The notes beneath the pieces are model-generated. The model was not told the DNA's origin. It did not search any database and was given only the letters and a program-made list of their open reading frames with translations. Source: an uncultured Bacteroides sp. (GTDB lineage: Bacteria > Bacteroidota > Bacteroidia > Bacteroidales > Bacteroidaceae). From it: a stretch of DNA of 16,943 nt. A program made the translations under genes and the position numbers. This document shows, piece after piece, positions 13,958 through 16,943 of the stretch. The stretch covers positions 1-16,943 of the forward strand of contig NZ_CAJULN010000051.1 in assembly GCF_910586915.1 (NCBI RefSeq), given 5' to 3'. The number at the start of each line of letters is the position of its first letter. Position 1 is the stretch's first letter.

Positions 13958-15493
13958 ATGATAGCAATTATAGCAACAGCCATTGCTTGCTTCATCGTCG
14001 GTGGAACCCTTTCATACATACTATTCAGGTATGGACTGAAATCCAAATACGACAATATCCTGAAAGAAGCGGAGACAGAAGCGGAAGTTATTAAGAAAAA
14101 CAAGCTGCTGGAAGTGAAAGAGAAGTTCTTAAACAAGAAAGCAGATCTTGAAAAAGAAGTAGCACTGCGGAACCAAAAGATTCAGCAGGCGGAAAATAAG
14201 TTGAAACAACGCGAAATGGTGCTCGGACAACGCCAGGAAGAAATACAGCGTAAAAAGATGGAAGCCGAAGCCGTCAAAGAAAACTTAGAAGCGCAACTGG
14301 TGATTGTAGACAAGAAAAAAGAAGAACTTGACAGACTGCAACAACAGGAAATCGATAAGTTGGAGGCCATCTCCAGTTTATCTGCCGAAGAAGCGAAAGA
14401 ACGTCTCATAGAATCTCTGAAAGAGGAAGCTAAAACGCAGGCTCAATCCTACATCAACGATATCATGGACGACGCCAAACTGACCGCCAACAAAGAAGCG
14501 AAACGTATCGTAGTGCAGTCTATCCAACGAGTAGCAACGGAAACTGCCATCGAAAACTCTGTTACAGTGTTCCATATCGAATCGGATGAAATAAAAGGAC
14601 GCATCATCGGACGTGAAGGACGTAATATCCGTGCATTGGAAGCTGCCACAGGCGTTGAAATCGTAGTAGACGATACACCGGAAGCAATTGTTCTGTCTGC
14701 CTTCGACCCCGTTCGCCGCGAAATCGCACGCTTGGCACTGCACCAACTCGTCACCGACGGACGTATCCATCCGGCACGTATTGAAGAGGTGGTAGCCAAA
14801 GTACGTAAGCAAGTGGAAGAAGAAATCATCGAAACCGGTAAACGCACTACAATTGACCTCGGTATACACGGTTTGCATCCCGAACTGATTCGTATCATCG
14901 GTAAGATGAAATATCGCTCTTCTTACGGTCAGAACCTATTGCAACACGCACGTGAGACAGCTAACCTCTGTGCAGTGATGGCTTCAGAACTGGGACTGAA
15001 CCCAAAGAAGGCAAAACGCGCCGGATTGTTGCATGATATAGGTAAAGTGCCCGATGAGGAACCGGAACTTCCGCACGCATTGTTGGGTATGAAACTTGCT
15101 GAGAAGTATAAGGAAAAATCAGATATTTGCAACGCCATCGGTGCCCACCACGACGAAACGGAAATGACAAGTTTGCTGGCTCCCATCGTACAGGTGTGCG
15201 ACGCTATCTCAGGCGCACGTCCGGGTGCACGCCGCGAAATCGTCGAGGCTTATATCAAACGTCTGAATGACCTCGAACAGTTAGCAATGTCTTATCCGGG
15301 CGTAACCAAGACTTACGCAATTCAAGCAGGACGCGAACTCCGCGTTATCGTGGGTGCGGATAAGATTGACGACAAGCAGACTGAAAACCTGTCAGGCGAA
15401 ATAGCTAAGAAGATTCAGGATGAAATGACTTATCCGGGACAAGTGAAGATTACCGTCATCCGTGAAACACGTGCGGTAAGTTTCGCCAAATAA
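13958..15493 (+). CDS. rny: Ribonuclease Y
   Basis: Membrane-anchored endoribonuclease that starts mRNA decay. The 511-aa product matches RNase Y in length and order: N-terminal membrane helix (about 2-23), a long charged coiled coil (about 30-165, repeated KK/EE/QQ), a KH RNA-binding domain with GRIIGREG (214-221), an HD phosphohydrolase domain with the metal-binding His359-Asp360 in LLHDIGK, and the C-terminal conserved region ending in ITVIRETRAVSFAK. The start ATG at 13958 is preceded by an ATG-TAA minimal reading frame at 13951-13956, and its leader is A/T-rich with no Shine-Dalgarno. It is separated from zapA and cutC by terminators, so it is probably transcribed alone. Confidence 0.97.
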   Translation: MIAIIATAIACFIVGGTLSYILFRYGLKSKYDNILKEAETEAEVIKKNKLLEVKEKFLNKKADLEKEVALRNQKIQQAENKLKQREMVLGQRQEEIQRKKMEAEAVKENLEAQLVIVDKKKEELDRLQQQEIDKLEAISSLSAEEAKERLIESLKEEAKTQAQSYINDIMDDAKLTANKEAKRIVVQSIQRVATETAIENSVTVFHIESDEIKGRIIGREGRNIRALEAATGVEIVVDDTPEAIVLSAFDPVRREIARLALHQLVTDGRIHPARIEEVVAKVRKQVEEEIIETGKRTTIDLGIHGLHPELIRIIGKMKYRSSYGQNLLQHARETANLCAVMASELGLNPKKAKRAGLLHDIGKVPDEEPELPHALLGMKLAEKYKEKSDICNAIGAHHDETEMTSLLAPIVQVCDAISGARPGARREIVEAYIKRLNDLEQLAMSYPGVTKTYAIQAGRELRVIVGADKIDDKQTENLSGEIAKKIQDEMTYPGQVKITVIRETRAVSFAK

Positions 15494-15525
15494 CCCTGGA
15501 AGTTCAACAATCCACCGACTTTTAT

Positions 15526-15601
15526 ACAGGCACGGATTACACGGAAAACACGGTTTTAACTCAAACCGCCACACACGTGAAATCCGTGCCTGTCTGTTTT
15601 T
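15526..15601 (+). terminator. Terminator after rny containing three CACGG tandem repeats
   Basis: ACAGGCACGGATT (15526-15538) is perfectly complementary to AATCCGTGCCTGT (15581-15593), and CTGTTTTT follows (15594-15601), so this is a 13-bp intrinsic terminator with a 42-base loop. The loop can fold further (CACG/CGTG next to the main stem and CGGTTT/AAACCG inside). Three direct 9-bp units CACGGATTA (15531), CACGGAAAA (15540) and CACGGTTTT (15549) lie in the left arm and loop. Confidence 0.8.
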
Positions 15602-15634
15602 CACATATCTCTCACCTTTAATTATCATCAACCT

Positions 15635-16384
15635 ATGAAAGAGTATCAATTTGAAGTTTGTGCCAATTCTGTGGAAAGTTGCCTTGCTGCTCAAGCGGGC
15701 GGAGCCAACCGCGTAGAATTATGCGCAGGAATTCCCGAAGGCGGAACGACACCTTCGTACGGAGAAATATCTATAGCACGCGAAATGCTGGACACCACCC
15801 GTCTGCACGTCATCATCCGTCCCAGAGGTGGAGACTTTCTTTACTCGCCGACGGAAATAAAAACAATGCTGAAAGATATAGAAATGGCCAAACAACTCGG
15901 AGCCGACGGAGTGGTATTCGGCTGCCTGACTGCTCACGGAGAGATTGACTCCGTTGTCATGCACAAACTAATGGAAGCATCGAAAGGGTTGTCCGTCACC
16001 TTCCATCGTGCCTTTGACGTTTGCCGCCATCCGCAAGAAGCACTTGAACAAATCATAGAACTCGGTTGCGACCGCATCCTTACTTCCGGTCAGCAAGCCA
16101 CTGCCGAATCGGGTATTCCTCTGCTCAAAGAGTTGCAGGAACAGGCAGCGGGAAGAATCATTTTACTTGCCGGATGCGGCGTAAACGAAAAGAATATCGC
16201 ACGAATCAGCCAGGAGACAGGCATACGGGAGTTTCACTTCTCCGCACGCGAAAGTATTAAAAGCGAGATGGAGTATAAGAATGAATCCGTATCTATGGGC
16301 GGTACCGTACACATCGACGAATATGAACGAAATGTAACGACCGTCCGCAGGGTGATGGATACGATTCAGGCTATACATTTATAA
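15635..16384 (+). CDS. cutC: CutC-family protein (copper homeostasis family)
   Basis: Cytoplasmic TIM-barrel protein of the CutC family. The family was named for copper tolerance in E. coli, but its direct biochemical activity is not settled, so function is by name only. The 249-aa length and the N-terminal pattern FEVCANSVESCLAAQAGGA then RVELC are typical, as are the stretches IIRPRGGDFLYS (60-71), GADGVVFGCL (88-97), VTFHRAFDV (120-128), ILTSGQ and LAGCGVN. Conserved cysteines Cys9, Cys16 and Cys30 are present. The ATG at 15635 follows the rny terminator by 33 bases without a clear -7 box. It appears to be a single-gene unit. Confidence 0.95.
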   Translation: MKEYQFEVCANSVESCLAAQAGGANRVELCAGIPEGGTTPSYGEISIAREMLDTTRLHVIIRPRGGDFLYSPTEIKTMLKDIEMAKQLGADGVVFGCLTAHGEIDSVVMHKLMEASKGLSVTFHRAFDVCRHPQEALEQIIELGCDRILTSGQQATAESGIPLLKELQEQAAGRIILLAGCGVNEKNIARISQETGIREFHFSARESIKSEMEYKNESVSMGGTVHIDEYERNVTTVRRVMDTIQAIHL

Positions 16385-16421
16385 TAAAGAAGGGGCTTTG
16401 CTTTGGTTCTGACAAGTTTAT

Positions 16422-16496
16422 GAATTTTGACTTTGTGGGAACAATCAAGCAGGGATGTACCGCTCCTACAACAGTACATTCCTGCGCTCAAAATTC
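16422..16496 (+). repeat. Nested inverted repeat downstream of cutC
   Basis: The outer arms GAATTTTGA (16422-16430) and TCAAAATTC (16488-16496) are perfect complements. Inside them GCAGGGATGTAC (16449-16460) pairs with GTACATTCCTGC (16474-16485) over 12 bp with one G-T pair (16454/16480). RNA from the + strand would form a two-stem structure with an 18/2 asymmetric bulge and a 13-base loop. No strong U-tract follows, so it is not a standard terminator. Function unknown. Confidence 0.7.
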
Positions 16497-16666
16497 CTCG
16501 CCTACACTCCATAACAACGAATCGACCGGATGCAAATCGCCACCCAACCATTCATACCAATGGGGCAAACCCCGCTTTTTCGGCTATATACTTTTTCCTC
16601 ATAACTTCCTTTGCGTATCTGTCTACCGACTATAAACCACTTCCGAAACATTCCCCCGCATACGAA

Positions 16667-16696
16667 AAGAGGGTACCCATTTCCAGATACCCTCTT
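16667..16696 (-). terminator. Terminator of the truncated - strand gene
   Basis: AAGAGGGTA (16667-16675) and TACCCTCTT (16688-16696) form a perfect 9-bp stem with a 12-base loop, just after the stop codon at 16709-16711 on the - strand. On the - strand the downstream arm is followed by TTCG, so the U-tract is short. Confidence 0.6.
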
Positions 16697-16708
16697 CACT
16701 CGTTTCAT

Positions 16709-16943
16709 TTACAATCCGTGAATGGTCTTCATCAACTGTTCGCCCAATCCGATGGTGTATCCCTGCGACACAAAGACTACCCGATTGAACGTGTCGGCTA
16801 TGATGAACATAGGAAGATTATTCCGGTTGGAAAGGTTCATGGATTTGGCTATTTGCTGCTGGATACCGTTGTCTATATCTATACCGTAAGTAATGGTAGA
16901 CGGCAATCCCGGAAATTCCGCCGGATTGAATTTCTTATATTGC
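16709..16943 (-). CDS. C-terminal part of a thioredoxin-fold-like protein (runs off the window)
   Basis: About 77 residues of the 3' end of a larger gene are visible; the frame is open from the stop at 16709-16711 to the window edge, and the TTG ending at 16906 is not a real start. The peptide contains NNLPMFIIADTFNRVVFVS followed by QGYTIGLGEQL. This resembles the cis-Pro strand and final strand-helix of TlpA/thioredoxin-like domains, in which a Pro precedes the strand reporting the oxidation partner. In Bacteroides such a domain may sit at the end of a larger multi-domain protein, which I cannot confirm here. The active-site CXXC, if any, would be outside the window. Confidence 0.6.
   Translation of the reverse strand, partial: QYKKFNPAEFPGLPSTITYGIDIDNGIQQQIAKSMNLSNRNNLPMFIIADTFNRVVFVSQGYTIGLGEQLMKTIHGL

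Larger units (their letters stand above)
16385..16708. other. 324-bp non-coding interval between cutC and a - strand gene
   Basis: No supported gene is present. It contains a nested inverted repeat (16422-16496), a short GGGG/CCCC hairpin (16562-16573) followed by GCTTTTT that could terminate + strand transcription, and the - strand terminator of the next gene. A 71-codon + strand frame (16420-16635) runs straight through the inverted repeat and resembles no family I know. Confidence 0.65.

Noticed and set aside
16420..16635. 71-codon + strand open frame downstream of cutC
   Set aside because: It crosses the nested inverted repeat and a short hairpin, has low-complexity composition and no ribosome-binding site.

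Overview
The window is Bacteroides-like chromosome (order Bacteroidales). Supporting signs are a SusC/SusD pair, Bacteroidetes-type -7 boxes (TAnnTTTG) in place of sigma70 -10 boxes, mostly weak Shine-Dalgarno sequences, and best-matching protein families (QueD/QueE, LutABC, ZapA, RNase Y, CutC) of Bacteroides flavour. I see no tRNA, rRNA, insertion sequence, CRISPR array or phage gene. Species cannot be fixed from sequence reading alone.

Region 1 (1-7080, + strand) is a small polysaccharide utilisation locus. It holds a SusC-type TonB-dependent transporter with an N-terminal STN signalling domain, a SusD-type glycan-binding lipoprotein 13 bases downstream, and a secreted GH20 beta-N-acetylhexosaminidase. 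A perfect 15-bp hairpin lies between SusD and GH20, and a strong intrinsic terminator closes the locus. The substrate is probably a GlcNAc/GalNAc-containing host or microbial glycan. The STN domain suggests control by an ECF-sigma/anti-sigma pair, which must lie outside the window if it exists. The SusC 5' end has no normal start codon and may carry a frameshift.

Region 2 (7081-7464) is non-coding. It contains a 69-bp near-perfect palindrome built on 21-bp repeats, whose only non-Watson-Crick pairs are G-U in + strand RNA.

Region 3 (7465-12057, - strand) reads as one long operon: queD, queE, lutA, lutB, lutC and a pyridoxamine kinase. It joins steps of 7-deazaguanine (queuosine precursor) synthesis, an Fe-S lactate-utilisation complex and B6 salvage. 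Gaps are 23 and 51 bases, two ATGA overlaps, and 15 bases. A promoter is visible ahead of queD.

Region 4 (12156-13838) has a small DUF454/YbaN membrane protein (+) overlapping tail-to-tail with a short MTA/SAH-nucleosidase-like gene (-). A divergent promoter region follows, then a coiled-coil gene and zapA (+), a likely division-ring pair.

Region 5 (13839-16943) has a long hairpin terminator, rny (RNase Y), a terminator carrying three 9-bp CACGG tandem repeats, cutC, a 324-bp non-coding stretch with a nested inverted repeat, and the C-terminal end of a thioredoxin-fold-like protein on the - strand running off the window.

Most genes are ordinary Bacteroides core or accessory genes. No clearly new multi-gene system is evident. 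The best candidates for undescribed biology are the structured intergenic elements at 7219-7319, 15526-15601 and 16422-16496, the coiled-coil partner of ZapA, and the abnormal SusC start.
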